Assembly (NCBI GenBank): GCA_025050535.1
Contig: JALBVF010000001.1
Coordinates: 186,001-250,000 of the forward strand
Source of the DNA: Candidatus Protistibacter heckmannii
GTDB taxonomy: Bacteria > Pseudomonadota > Gammaproteobacteria > Burkholderiales > Burkholderiaceae
DNA: 64,000 nucleotides
Direction of reading: 5' to 3'
Part shown: positions 54,884-64,000 of the stretch, piece by piece
Layout of the letters: the number at the start of each line of letters is the position of its first letter
Numbering within the stretch: the first letter of the stretch is position 1
Made by a program: the position numbers and the translations under genes
Notes under the pieces: generated by a model
Databases searched by the model: none
What the model was told of the DNA's origin: nothing
What the model saw: only the letters and a program-made list of their open reading frames with translations

Positions 54884-55848
54884 ACCCGGTCCAACCGAAA
54901 CCGATCCGACCCGTCCCCTCCGCAGCCCTCAACGCAGCGCTGCCACTGGATCTCTTCTCCGCCGAAGTTCTCGAACCCGTCGCTCCCCGCAGTCCCCAAA
55001 TTCCTTCTTCGACGCGCCAGCCGGGCGCGCAGACCGGCGCTCCCGTGGACGCGGGCGCCGTTCAGGATCCCGAATCCACGGGACCAGCCGCCGCGCAGCC
55101 TCCCACGCCGCCGGGCCGCACCGTCGACGGCATGCGCCAGATCCTGCTCGACGGCCAGGTGCTCGCCTACCGCTTCCGCCGCTCGTCGCGGCGCACCATC
55201 GGCCTGTCCATCGACGAATCGGGCCTGACGATCACCGCGCCGCGCTGGGTGCCGCTGACTGAGGTCGAGGCCACCATCCACGAGAAAAAGCGCTGGGTCG
55301 TCGCCAAGCTGGCGGAGATGCAGGAGCGGCGCAACCGCCCGGTCGTGCTGCCGGTGCGCTGGGTGGACGGCGAACGCCTGCCTTATCTGGGCAAGCACAT
55401 CCATTTCAAGCTCGCGTCGCGCACCGGCGTGCTGCATTTCGACGCCGAGCGCGGCGTGCTCGGCCTGGGCCTGCCGGCCGGCGCCAGCGAACAGCAGATC
55501 AAGGACCGAGTGCAGGGCTGGCTGCAGAAGCAGGCGCGCGCGATCTTCACCGAGCGCCTGGCGCTCTACGGCGAGAAGCTCGGCGTGCGCGTCGCCGCCC
55601 TGGCCCTGTCCTCGGCGACCACGCGCTGGGGCAGCTGCAGCGCCGACGGGCGCATCCGCCTGAACTGGCGGCTGATCCACTTCCCGCTGTCGATCATCGA
55701 CTACGTGGCCGCCCACGAACTCTCGCACCTCAAGGAAATGAACCACGGCCCGCGCTTCTGGCAGACCGTGGCTTCGATCTTCCCTGAATACGAACACGCC
55801 CGCGACACGCTTCGCGAGCCACCGCCCGAACTGCTGCCCCAGCTCTGA
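54880..55848 (+). CDS. YgjP/DUF45-type zinc metallopeptidase
   Basis: A 322-residue protein starting with GTG that overlaps the plsC stop. A Pro/Ala-rich N-terminal 80 residues precede the DUF45 domain: [60 protein letters not shown], and the zinc motif [19 protein letters not shown] with a third His ligand. Family members are M48/WSS1-like cytosolic peptidases of poorly known substrate. Intact; a constant member of this gene order. Confidence 0.88.
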   Translation: MNPVQPKPIRPVPSAALNAALPLDLFSAEVLEPVAPRSPQIPSSTRQPGAQTGAPVDAGAVQDPESTGPAAAQPPTPPGRTVDGMRQILLDGQVLAYRFRRSSRRTIGLSIDESGLTITAPRWVPLTEVEATIHEKKRWVVAKLAEMQERRNRPVVLPVRWVDGERLPYLGKHIHFKLASRTGVLHFDAERGVLGLGLPAGASEQQIKDRVQGWLQKQARAIFTERLALYGEKLGVRVAALALSSATTRWGSCSADGRIRLNWRLIHFPLSIIDYVAAHELSHLKEMNHGPRFWQTVASIFPEYEHARDTLREPPPELLPQL

Positions 55849-55918
55849 AAGCGGGCCGGGCGCAATCCGCACCCTTCTGCCAGAATGCCGGTTCCGCAAC
55901 CACGCATTCTTTCAAGCT

Positions 55919-56299
55919 ATGCGCATCCTCCACGCTATGCTGCGGGTCGGCGACCTGCAACGCTCCATCGATTTCTACACCAAGGTGCTGGGCATGAAGC
56001 TGCTGCGCCAAAGCGAGAACGAGGCCTACAAGTATTCGCTGGCCTTCGTCGGCTACAGCGAGGAGAGCGAGCATGCGGTGCTCGAGCTGACCTACAACCA
56101 CGGCGTGTCGAGCTATGAGATGTGCGGCGCCTTAGGCCACGTCGCCATCGAGGTGAGCAACGCCGCCAAGGCCTGCGACGACATCCGCGCCGCCGGCGGC
56201 AAGGTGACCCGCGAGGCCGGATCGGTCAAGGGCGGCACCACGGTGATCGCCTTCGTCGAGGATCCGGACGGCTACAAGATCGAGCTGATCGAACACTGA
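55919..56299 (+). CDS. gloA: Lactoylglutathione lyase (glyoxalase I)
   Basis: A 126-residue vicinal-oxygen-chelate enzyme converting the methylglyoxal-glutathione hemithioacetal to S-lactoylglutathione. Metal ligands are visible: His5 in [20 protein letters not shown], Glu in [12 protein letters not shown], His in [12 protein letters not shown] and the final Glu in [12 protein letters not shown]. Intact and normal in length. Convergent with the phosphonate locus; the 3' end of a phnY remnant begins about 40 bases later. Confidence 0.94.
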   Translation: MRILHAMLRVGDLQRSIDFYTKVLGMKLLRQSENEAYKYSLAFVGYSEESEHAVLELTYNHGVSSYEMCGALGHVAIEVSNAAKACDDIRAAGGKVTREAGSVKGGTTVIAFVEDPDGYKIELIEH

Positions 56300-56339
56300 G
56301 TCGGCCTGAAGGCCTCGTCGGCCCCGGCTGCCAGCTTGC

Positions 56340-56706
56340 CTGCAAGCCGCCCGCGCGGCGGCGAAGCCGAACATGTCGGACACGCGGCCGATCTCATAGA
56401 CCGAATCCTTCTTGCACAGGCTGGATTCCATCGTGATCAGGTTCGCGGCCTCCTCGACGCGTCCGCGCAGCAGGTCGCCGGCGCGCTTGAGGATTTCGGC
56501 GCGCTGGTAGCGGGTCAGCGTGGGCGTTTAGGCGTTGGCGATGGCGAAGGCCTCGCGCACGTCTTCGAGCGTGGCCTTGGGGACGGTGCCGACGATGTCG
56601 CCGCTGTACGGCGAATAGACGTTGATCGTCTCGTAGCGCGTCACCTTGCGGCCGCCGATGCGCATGGCCTCGGCGCTGAAACCCAGTTCTCATTTTGCGG
56701 ATGTGT

Positions 56707-56710
<4 letters not shown>
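56340..56710 (-). pseudogene. phnY: Phosphonoacetaldehyde dehydrogenase, N-terminal remnant
   Basis: Start ATG 56710 overlaps the phnA stop (ATGA). The frame reads MNTSAK, TGA (56690-56692), ELGFSAEAMRIGGRKVTRYE, TINVYSPYSGDIVGTVPKA, then TAA at 56528-56530, and TPTLTRYQRAEILKRAGDLL, ITMESSLCKKDSVYEIGRVS. This is the N-terminus of the aldehyde dehydrogenase that oxidises phosphonoacetaldehyde to phosphonoacetate. About 120 of the usual 480 or so residues survive: sequence becomes unrecognisable near 56340, so the NAD and catalytic Cys parts have been deleted. Two stops plus truncation. Confidence 0.78.
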
Positions 56711-57581
<871 letters not shown>

Positions 57582-57590
<9 letters not shown>

Positions 57591-58707
57591 CTCCTTGTCG
57601 TTGTTCTTGCGGCGCCCGGGGCAGGCCGCACCGATGAAGTTCTTGCCGCGCTGGCCGTCCATCGCGTGGCTGATCATGGCGCGCTGCTCCTCGTCGGAGA
57701 TGCCGTAGTCTGCGAATTCGGTCTTCACTCCGAGTTCACGCAGGAATTCGCCCAGGCGCCTCTGCGCGGCCTGCAGGTCGGCACCGAACAGGCGCTGGAG
57801 AACGGTGTCGCGGTCGGCGCGCCGGCCCAAGGCCATGCCGAGCACCATGGGCAGCGTGAACGAGCAGGCGATGCCGTGCGGCAGGTCATGGCGAAGGGTC
57901 ATGTCGTAGGAGATGGAATGCACGAGCGCGGTCTTGGTGTTGGAGAAGGCTATGCCGGCCTTGAGCGCGGCCAGGGACATGCGGCTGCGCAGGCGCATGT
58001 CGTCGAGCTTGTTGGCGAGCGGGACGAGGCATTCGAGGATGTCCTGCACGGCGGACACCGCGAAGCTGTCGGAGATCGGATTGGCGTTGACGTTCCAGAT
58101 CGACTCCAGCGCATGCGAGAGCGCATCCAGTCCGGTGGACACCGTGACGCTGCGCGGCAGGCTGAGCATGAGCGCGGGATCGACGATGGCCGCGCTCGGC
58201 CAGGTTCAGTCCAGATGCAAGCAATATTTCTTCTGGCGCGCGGCGTCCCAGACCGTGGCCCAGGGCGTGACTTCGCTGCCAGTGCCGGCCGTGGTCGGGA
58301 TGGCGATGAGCGGCTTGTGGCGCGCCGGGGTGAAGGGCTTTCCCTCGGCCAGAAGGGCAAGCCGGTCGGAGAACCGGCCCGAGGCCGTGCCGACCATCAG
58401 CGCCTTGGCGGTGTCGATGGCGTTGCCGCCGCCCAGGGCGACGATCAGATCGTAGTCCTCCGGCATGTTCCCAGAAGTGCGCATAGAGCGCGTCGAGCTG
58501 GGCCACGTCGGGATTGGGCAGGACGTCCTCGACGACCAGCGCGACCTGGCTGGGCAGCAGCACCTCGAACTTGGCGATCATGCCCAGGGCGCGGGCCTCG
58601 GGAAAAGTCACCAGCGCGACGCGGCGGCCGGCGGCAAGCCTGGGCGGCATCGCCAGGCTGCCTTCGCCGGAATGGATGGCGACCGGGTTGTAATACACGC
58701 TGCTCAT
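57582..58707 (-). pseudogene. Phosphonate-associated iron-containing alcohol dehydrogenase
   Basis: Start ATG 58707 (MSSVYYNPVAIHSGEGSLAM). The frame shifts near 58470; the next part has the NAD loop YDLIVALGGGNAIDTAKALM and PLIAIPTTAGTGSEVTPWAT. A TGA at about 58206 interrupts KKYCLHLD / TWPSAAIVDPALM. The third part carries the iron-site histidines (GLDALSHALESIW; ALVHSISYDMTLRHDLPHGI) and ends at 57582. This is the type III (iron) ADH subgroup that sits beside phnA and phnY in phosphonate loci and is thought to interconvert phosphonoacetaldehyde and its alcohol. One frameshift and one stop. Confidence 0.8.
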
Positions 58708-58778
58708 GTGTCTCCTCGTTCTCTTCGGATCCAGCAGTTGCAAATCGAATGTGGGCGAAATATGCGAGAGGGTTTACT

Positions 58779-58823
58779 ATCGGTCGAATCGATTATTCAA
58801 TATGATGTATCGGCTGAGCCGAT
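58779..58823. promoter_or_regulatory. Tandem 15-bp dyads in the LysR/phn divergent region
   Basis: ATCGGTCGAATCGAT (58779-58793) and ATCGGCTGAGCCGAT (58809-58823) both fit ATCGGYYGARYCGAT and begin exactly 30 bases apart. They lie between the Fe-ADH start (58707) and the LysR start (58890), where a LysR-type regulator normally binds a recognition and an activation site. Confidence 0.65.
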
Positions 58824-58889
58824 GGATAGAAATGCTGCGCCGCGGCGTTTTCCGTTCGCTTCCAGGCCCGAAAAACCAAGGGAAGAGCG

Positions 58890-59775
58890 ATGTTCCAGTA
58901 CCGCAAGCAGCTGCGTTCCTTTCATGCCGTCGCCAAGGAAGGCGGCTTCACCGCCGCGGCCGATTACCTGAACGTCGGCCAGCCGACGGTGACCGAGCAG
59001 TTGCGCGACCTCGAGGATCGCTTCGGCGTGGAGCTGTTCTTCCGGCGCGGCAAGTCGGTGGGGCTGACGCCGGCCGGCGAGCAGCTTTTTTCGGTGACGC
59101 GCGGCATGTTCGGCCATGAAGAGGAGGCGATGCAGGTGCTGCAGAACCTCAACGGCCATCAGACCTGGCTGCTGCGCATCGGCGCGGTGTCGCCGCCGAT
59201 AGCCATCGACCTGCTGGCGCGCGTCGAACAGGCCTTTCCCGACATCAAACTCGACCTGTTGCTGTCCACCGAGGACGAGACGCTGGCCCGCATCAAGGAT
59301 TTCGAGATCGACGTCGGCATCCTCGCCATCGTGTCGCGCGATCCGCGCCTGCACGTCGTGCCCTACCGCAGCCATCCCATCGTCGCCATCGTGCGCCGCG
59401 ACGATCCGCTGGCGGGCCCAGCCGCTGATCCTGCGCGAGCCCAGCTCCAAGACGCACCAGATCGTCGAGCATGCCGCCGAACGCGCGGGCCGGAAGCTGT
59501 GGCAAAAATTGGAGATCAACAGCCGCGAGGCGATCTTCCACGCGGTGTGCGCCGGCATGGGCCTGGGCTTCGTGACCGACATCGAATTCATCGAGCTGCC
59601 CGAGCTGCGCGCGGTGCCGATCGAGAGGGACCGGCTGCGCATCGACTATTTCCTCTGCTGCCTGGCGACGCGCCGCGAGCTGCCGATCATCGCGGCCCTG
59701 CTCGAGCAGGCCGCCGAGGGCCGCGCCAAACCTTCCGCCGCCGTTTCCCGCCGCAAGCTGGCTTTGGAAAAATAG
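58890..59775 (+). pseudogene. LysR-type regulator of the phosphonate locus, frameshifted
   Basis: The N-terminal helix-turn-helix is typical (FTAAADYLNVGQPTVTEQLR, DLEDRFGVELFFRRGKSVGL), followed by the effector domain (LLRIGAVSPPIAIDLLARVE). Near 59418 a one-base change in CTGGCGGGCCCAGCC shifts the frame; the rest (LILREPSSKTHQIVEHAAER, INSREAIFHAVCAGMGLGFV) continues in another frame to TAG 59775. Divergent orientation to the Fe-ADH/phnA/phnY operon and the conserved link suggest it activated that operon with phosphonates. A single indel inactivates it. Confidence 0.82.
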
Positions 59776-59812
59776 CGGCTCATCCGATTTCTGTCGTCCG
59801 AAAGACCTGGGA

Positions 59813-61235
59813 ATGCCAAAGCCACATCAAGCTGAGCAAGTCCTGCTGCACCTGCGCTACGGCAACCACGACGGCGCGGAAAAGCTGCTGCGCGCCATGC
59901 TCAAATCCGAACCGCGCAATCCCGACGTGCTGCTGATTCTCGGTGTGGTGCATTCGAAGAAGGGCGCCCAGGCCGACGCCCGCCACCGCGACGCATGGCA
60001 CAACCTCGCCATCGCCCTGAGCGAACTCGGCCGCGACGAGGAGGCTTTGCAGGCCAGCGGTAAGCTGCTCTAGCTCTCGATCCCGGCAACGCCCAGGCGC
60101 TGGCGCTGTAGCCCGGTTTCGCCGACACCTGGATCAACCGCGGCAACACGCTCAAGGAGTTGCGGCGCTTCGACGAAACGCCGCAGAGCCACGCCAAGGC
60201 GCTCAAACTCGCGCCGCGCGACGCCGCCGCCTGGCTGAACCACAGCCTGACTCTGCATGCGGCGCGGCGGCATGCCGAAGCCATCGAAGCCGCGGAGAAG
60301 GCCGTCGAGCTGCGACCGGATTTCGCGCAGGCGCAATGGTATCTGAGCCTGCTGCGCCTGCAGACGGGCGACTACGAGCGCGGCTGCGCAAACTTGCTCA
60401 GCCGCTCGAGGGCAAGCGCATCCTCGTGCACGCCGAACAGGGCCTGGGAGACGGCCTGCAGTTCTGCCGCTACGTGCCGCTGCACGCGGCCCGGGGCGCG
60501 CAGGTGATTTTTGAGACGCCGCCAGCGCTCCAGGCGCTGATGCGCACGCTGGATGCGCCCGGCCTCACGGTCGCCGCGGATGGAGAGGCGCTCCCCGACT
60601 TCGACCTCTATTGCCCGCTGCTGAGCCTGCCCGAGGCCTTCGGCACGCGGCTCGAGGCGATTCCCTCAGCCGTTCCTTATCTGCATGCGCCCGAGGCCGC
60701 GGCGGCCGCCTGGCGCGAAACGCTCTCCATACCGACAGACGGCGCGGCGGAGCGCGCGCCGCGCATCGGCCTGTGCTGGGCCGGGTCGGTGAAGCAGGCG
60801 AGCGAGCTGCCGCAGGCGCGGCTGGCGCTGCGCAATATCGCGCTGGCGCAGCTCGCGCCGCTGCTGGCCTTGCCGGCGCAATGGCATTCGTTGCAAAAGT
60901 AAGTGCCCGAGACCGACCGCGAGGCGCTCACGCAACTGCCGATCGCCGATCACGGCGCGGCGCTGCACGACTTCTCCGACACGGCCGCGCTGATCGCGGA
61001 GATGGATCTGATCATCAGCGTGGACACCGCTTCCGCACATCTGGCCGGCGCAATGGGCAAGCCGGTGTGGATTCTGCTGCCAGAGACCGCCAATTTCCGC
61101 TGGCCGCTGGAGCGCGCCGACAGCCCCTGGTATCCAACTGCGCGGCTGTTCCGGCAGACGGCGCATGCGGACTGGGGCGCGCCGCTCGAGGCGCTGGGCG
61201 CTGCATTGAGCGCGGCCGGCGCGCGGCTCATCTCT
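59813..61235 (+). pseudogene. TPR-repeat protein with glycosyltransferase-like C-domain, multiply broken
   Basis: N-terminal TPR units are visible (VLLHLRYGNHDGAEKLLRAM; DAWHNLAIALSELGRDEEAL; then after a frameshift near 60070 and a TAG at about 60110, FADTWINRGNTLKELRRFDE, AWLNHSLTLHAARRHAEAIE). After GDYERGC another shift leads to a domain like SPINDLY/OGT-type or family-9 transferases: PLEGKRILVHAEQGLGDGLQ, FCRYVPLHAARGAQVIFE, a TAA at 60900-60902, and LIISVDTASAHLAGAMGKPV. At least four lesions and missing repeats. It converges on ksgA. It may have glycosylated proteins or surface structures. Confidence 0.75.
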
Positions 61236-61236
61236 T

Positions 61237-62058
61237 CTACGCGAGCCGCGCCAGGGCGACGTATTCCGCCGGCGGCACTTCCTCGGCGCGGCGCGAGAGA
61301 TCGAAGCCAATCGCGGCGAAATCGAGCGGCAGGTCGCCCAGCGTGTTGCGCAGCATCTTGCGGCGCTGAGAGAAAGCGAGCGCGACGATGTCCTGCAGCG
61401 TCTGCATGTCGCAGCCCAGGTCGACGCGGCGCGTGTCGGGCCAGGGCAGTATGCGCACCACGGCGGAATCGACGCGCGGCTGCGGATCGAAGGACTCCGG
61501 CGGCACGACGAAGAGCATCTCCATGTGATAGCGCAGCTGCAGCATCACCGACAGCCGGCCGTAGGCCTTGCTGCCGGGCTCAGCGATCATGCGCTCCACC
61601 ACTTCCTTCTGCAGCATGAAATGCTGGTCCTGGATCTTGTCGGCCGCCTCCAGCAGATGGAAGAGCAGCGGGCTGGAGATGTTGTAGGGCAGATTACCGA
61701 CGACGCGCAGGCGCTGGCCCTGCACCGCTTCGCCGGCGGCGATCTGGGCGAAGTCGAACTGCAGCGCGTCGCCCTCATGCATGGTGAGCGCCTTGCCGAA
61801 GCGCGAGGACAGGCGCGCGATCAGGTCGCGGTCGAGCTCGACGGCGTGGATGGCGCCGCAGCGCTCGATCAGCGGGCCGGTGAGCGCGCCCAGGCCGGGG
61901 CCGATCTCGACGACGCATTCGCCGGGCTCCGGATTGACCGCGTTGACGATGGCGCCGACGACGCCAGCGTCGTGCAGGAAGTTCTGGCCGAAGCGCTTGC
62001 GCGCCTCGTGGCCCTGCATCCTGGACTGGCCGCGGCCCTTGGCCGGCTGGGATTTCAT
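61237..62058 (-). CDS. ksgA: 16S rRNA dimethyladenosine transferase (A1518/A1519)
   Basis: A 273-residue SAM-dependent enzyme that dimethylates two adenosines in helix 45 of 16S rRNA during late small-subunit assembly. It shows [20 protein letters not shown], motif [18 protein letters not shown], the [11 protein letters not shown] acidic loop and the catalytic NLPY ([19 protein letters not shown]), with a C-terminal domain [17 protein letters not shown] 62058 overlaps the pdxA stop; an upstream GTG-type start is unnecessary. Intact. Confidence 0.95.
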   Translation of the reverse strand: MKSQPAKGRGQSRMQGHEARKRFGQNFLHDAGVVGAIVNAVNPEPGECVVEIGPGLGALTGPLIERCGAIHAVELDRDLIARLSSRFGKALTMHEGDALQFDFAQIAAGEAVQGQRLRVVGNLPYNISSPLLFHLLEAADKIQDQHFMLQKEVVERMIAEPGSKAYGRLSVMLQLRYHMEMLFVVPPESFDPQPRVDSAVVRILPWPDTRRVDLGCDMQTLQDIVALAFSQRRKMLRNTLGDLPLDFAAIGFDLSRRAEEVPPAEYVALARLA

Positions 62059-63044
62059 GTGCCTGCTCCACACATCTCGAGGGCCACGGAGATGGCCTGG
62101 ACCATGCTGCCGGCGTCCGCCCTGCCGGTGGCGGCGAGATCGAGCGCGGTGCCGTAGTCGACCGAGGTGCGCACGATGGGCAGGCCCAAGGTGACGTTCA
62201 CGCCCTGGCCGAAGGTGGCGTACTTGAGCGGCGCGAGGCCCTGATCGTGGTACATGGCGAGCACGCAGTCGGCGCCGTCGAGATGGCGCGGCTGGAACAA
62301 CGTGTCGGCCGGATAGGGACCGCGGGCGTCGATGCGGGCGGCGGCGATGGCCGGTTCGATGACGGCTTTCTCCTCGCCGGCGTGCGGATTCAGGCCGGTG
62401 ACGATGATCGCGGGCTTGGCGATGCCGAAGCGGCGGCGCAGATCGGTGTCGACGACGCGCAGCGTGGCGAGCAGACCCTCTCGGGTGATGGCAGCGCTCA
62501 CCTGGTTCAAGGGCAGGTGCGTGGTGGCGAGCGCCACGCGCAGCATGCGTCCGCCCTGGATGGGGCCGGCGAGCATCATCACGACCTGCTTCGCGCCGGT
62601 CTTTTCGGCGAGGTATTCGGTATGGCCGGAGAAATCGAGGAGCAGCGTGGCGATCGTGCTCTTTTTCAGCGGCGCATTCACCATGGCAGTATACCGGCCG
62701 TTCGCGCAGCCGGCGAGCGCGGCGTCGAGCAGTTCAAGCACGTAGGCGGCGTTGGCGGGGTCGAGCTGGCCCGGCTTGCAGGGCGCGCGCAGGGCGAAAG
62801 GCTCGACGAGCGCCGCCCCCTCCTCCAGCGTGCGCCGCCAGGCGTCGGCCAGGCCGACGGCGCGGGCGCGCTCCCCGAACAGCGCCGCGTCGCCGAGCAC
62901 CGCGCAGCGCCGGCCGGCCACGCGCAGACGCGCACGCACGGTCTCGGAGACGAGCGCCTGGATGCTGATGTCGGATCCGAAACCGGCGGGTTCGCCGGTA
63001 GTGATGGCGAGCAGGTCAGCCGAGGCCGACTCGATAGTCGACAT
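62055..63044 (-). CDS. pdxA: 4-hydroxythreonine-4-phosphate dehydrogenase
   Basis: A 329-residue metal- and NAD-dependent enzyme in pyridoxal phosphate synthesis, forming 3-amino-1-hydroxyacetone phosphate. It has [18 protein letters not shown] (usually GEPAGIGPE), APLKKSTI, the metal-binding [28 protein letters not shown] and the [20 protein letters not shown] motif with the last metal His. Intact in frame; the GFGSD variant at the N-terminal loop is slightly unusual. It overlaps surA by 29 bases and ksgA by four, so the three genes are coupled. Confidence 0.92.
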   Translation of the reverse strand: MSTIESASADLLAITTGEPAGFGSDISIQALVSETVRARLRVAGRRCAVLGDAALFGERARAVGLADAWRRTLEEGAALVEPFALRAPCKPGQLDPANAAYVLELLDAALAGCANGRYTAMVNAPLKKSTIATLLLDFSGHTEYLAEKTGAKQVVMMLAGPIQGGRMLRVALATTHLPLNQVSAAITREGLLATLRVVDTDLRRRFGIAKPAIIVTGLNPHAGEEKAVIEPAIAAARIDARGPYPADTLFQPRHLDGADCVLAMYHDQGLAPLKYATFGQGVNVTLGLPIVRTSVDYGTALDLAATGRADAGSMVQAISVALEMCGAGT

Positions 63045-64000
63045 AGGCGTTTTCGCGCAGCTGGCGCAGCCAGTCGCGCACGGCCTGCTCCACCTTGCGT
63101 TCGCGGATCGCGGCGCGGGCGAATTCGCGCTGCTGCTCGGCGGTGACTTCCACCTCGCGGCGGCCCATGACCTGGATCAGGTGCATGGAATTCTGGCCGC
63201 GCACGGGCTCAGCCATTTTGCCGGGCTTGAGATCGCGGATGACGGCTTCGATCTCGGGCGGCAATTCGCCGGCCGACACCCAGCCGAGGTCGCCGCCGCG
63301 CTGGGCGCTGGGCGGATCCTGGGAGAACTGCCGCGCGAGTTCGGCGAAATTGCCGCCATTGCGCACGCGCTCGGCCAGCGCGTAGAGGCGGCGGCGCGCT
63401 TCGGCTTCGTTCAGGCCGTCGCCGATGCGCAGCACGATCTGGCGGATCTGGGTCTGCGGCACCTTGATCGCGTCCATGCCGGCGCGGCGCTTGTCGGTCA
63501 GGCGCAGGATGTGCCAGCCGGCCGGGCTTTGCAGTGGCGCGGCGATCAGCTCGCCGGGCTTGAGGCCGGAGACGGCATCGAGAAAGAGCTTGGGCAGGCG
63601 CTCGGCGTTGCGGTAGCCGAGGTCGCTCACCTGCAGGTCGGTGCCCGAGGGCGCGCTCTTGGGAAATTCGGCGCCGTCACGGATCTGCTTGAGCAGGTCC
63701 ACCGCGCGGTCGCGGGCCACGGAGGAGCGCTCGGCGCTGGCGCCTTCCGGCACCGGCACGAGAATCTGCTCGATGCGGTATTCGTCGCCGGCGGGCAAGG
63801 CGGCGCGGCCAGTGCGCTCGGCGATGAAGGCGTCGATCTCGTTGTCATAGACCTGAACCTTGCTGACGACTTCCTTGTCGCGCAGGCGGCCGATCTGCAC
63901 TTCCTTGCGCAACTGCTCGCGGTACTTGGGCCACTTCATGCCAGTCTTCTCGATTTCGGTCCGCAGCGCCTCGACGCCGATGCCGTTATGCTGGGCAATC
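63016..64000 (-). CDS. surA: Periplasmic chaperone/peptidyl-prolyl isomerase SurA, 3' part
   Basis: The reverse strand is open from the window edge to TGA/TAG at 63016, covering the C-terminal two thirds of SurA: part of the N-terminal chaperone helix (QHNGIGVEALRTEIEKTGMK), a first parvulin domain (YRIEQILVPVPEGASAERSS to GWHILRLTDKR), a second (VPQTQIRQIVLRIGDGLNEA; QDPPSAQRGGDLGWVSAGEL) and the C-terminal strand region REVEVTAEQQREFARAAIRE. SurA escorts outer-membrane porins through the periplasm. The first parvulin domain is a few residues short. The start lies outside the window. Confidence 0.93.
   Translation of the reverse strand, partial: IAQHNGIGVEALRTEIEKTGMKWPKYREQLRKEVQIGRLRDKEVVSKVQVYDNEIDAFIAERTGRAALPAGDEYRIEQILVPVPEGASAERSSVARDRAVDLLKQIRDGAEFPKSAPSGTDLQVSDLGYRNAERLPKLFLDAVSGLKPGELIAAPLQSPAGWHILRLTDKRRAGMDAIKVPQTQIRQIVLRIGDGLNEAEARRRLYALAERVRNGGNFAELARQFSQDPPSAQRGGDLGWVSAGELPPEIEAVIRDLKPGKMAEPVRGQNSMHLIQVMGRREVEVTAEQQREFARAAIRERKVEQAVRDWLRQLRENAYVDYRVGLG

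Overview
ORGANISM. The window is GC-rich (about two thirds G+C by eye) and carries gene orders known from Betaproteobacteria, probably Burkholderiales: surA-pdxA-ksgA; rhodanese-grxC-secB-gpsA-trmL; coxB-coxA-ctaG-coxC-SURF1-ctaA-ctaB-SCO; miaB-phoH-ybeY-corC-lnt-glyQ-glyS-gmhB-plsC-ygjP-gloA. Some of this order is like Alcaligenaceae, but I cannot place the genus. The striking property is gene decay. Roughly half of the recognisable genes carry in-frame stops, frameshifts, internal deletions or fusions, and two related IS630-type insertion sequences are scattered through the window. This is what a recently host-restricted or bottlenecked bacterium early in genome reduction looks like. Indels in a poor assembly could mimic part of it, but the clean nonsense substitutions and the multi-codon deletions are hard to explain as read errors.

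LAYOUT. 1-4494: an unrecognised left edge, a broken hypothetical gene, a decayed pair of c-type cytochromes, a MocR-type remnant and an intact epimerase. 4508-6911: an intact flavin/iron-sulfur reductase and argD. 6901-11158: a branched-chain amino-acid ABC operon (livKHMGF) whose four transport genes are ruined while the binding protein livK is intact. 11301-15370: IS-A copy 1, a truncated sensor kinase, and an IS-B fragment invaded by IS-A copy 2. 15515-20928: intact housekeeping genes (gpmA, rhodanese, grxC, secB, gpsA, trmL, comF, a methyltransferase). 20981-31900: the aa3 cytochrome c oxidase and heme A cluster, almost entirely intact, with IS-B copy 2 inserted between its apparent promoter and its first gene. 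31975-36748: rpoH (intact), flanked by a dead DUF4344 metallopeptidase, an AT-rich island with Tn7-like repeats, an IS-A fragment, a dead M20 peptidase and a dead fatty-acid hydroxylase. 37698-44337: a GntR regulator, a second decayed ABC importer cut by IS-B copy 3, and dead lrgA/lrgB. 44400-56299: the long miaB to gloA run, intact except phoH. 56340-59775: a phosphonate-degradation locus (phnY, phnA, Fe-alcohol dehydrogenase, LysR) in which every gene is broken. 59813-64000: a dead TPR protein, then intact ksgA, pdxA and the 3' part of surA.

HOW IT FITS. Genes for translation, tRNA and rRNA maturation, protein export, lipoprotein and phospholipid synthesis, outer-membrane folding, arginine synthesis and aerobic respiration are kept. 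Nutrient import, sensing, phosphonate scavenging and auxiliary electron transfer are lost. I found no CRISPR array, rRNA, tRNA or prophage, and no convincing new multi-gene system. The unusual content lies in the decay pattern, the IS biology and several regulatory DNA structures.
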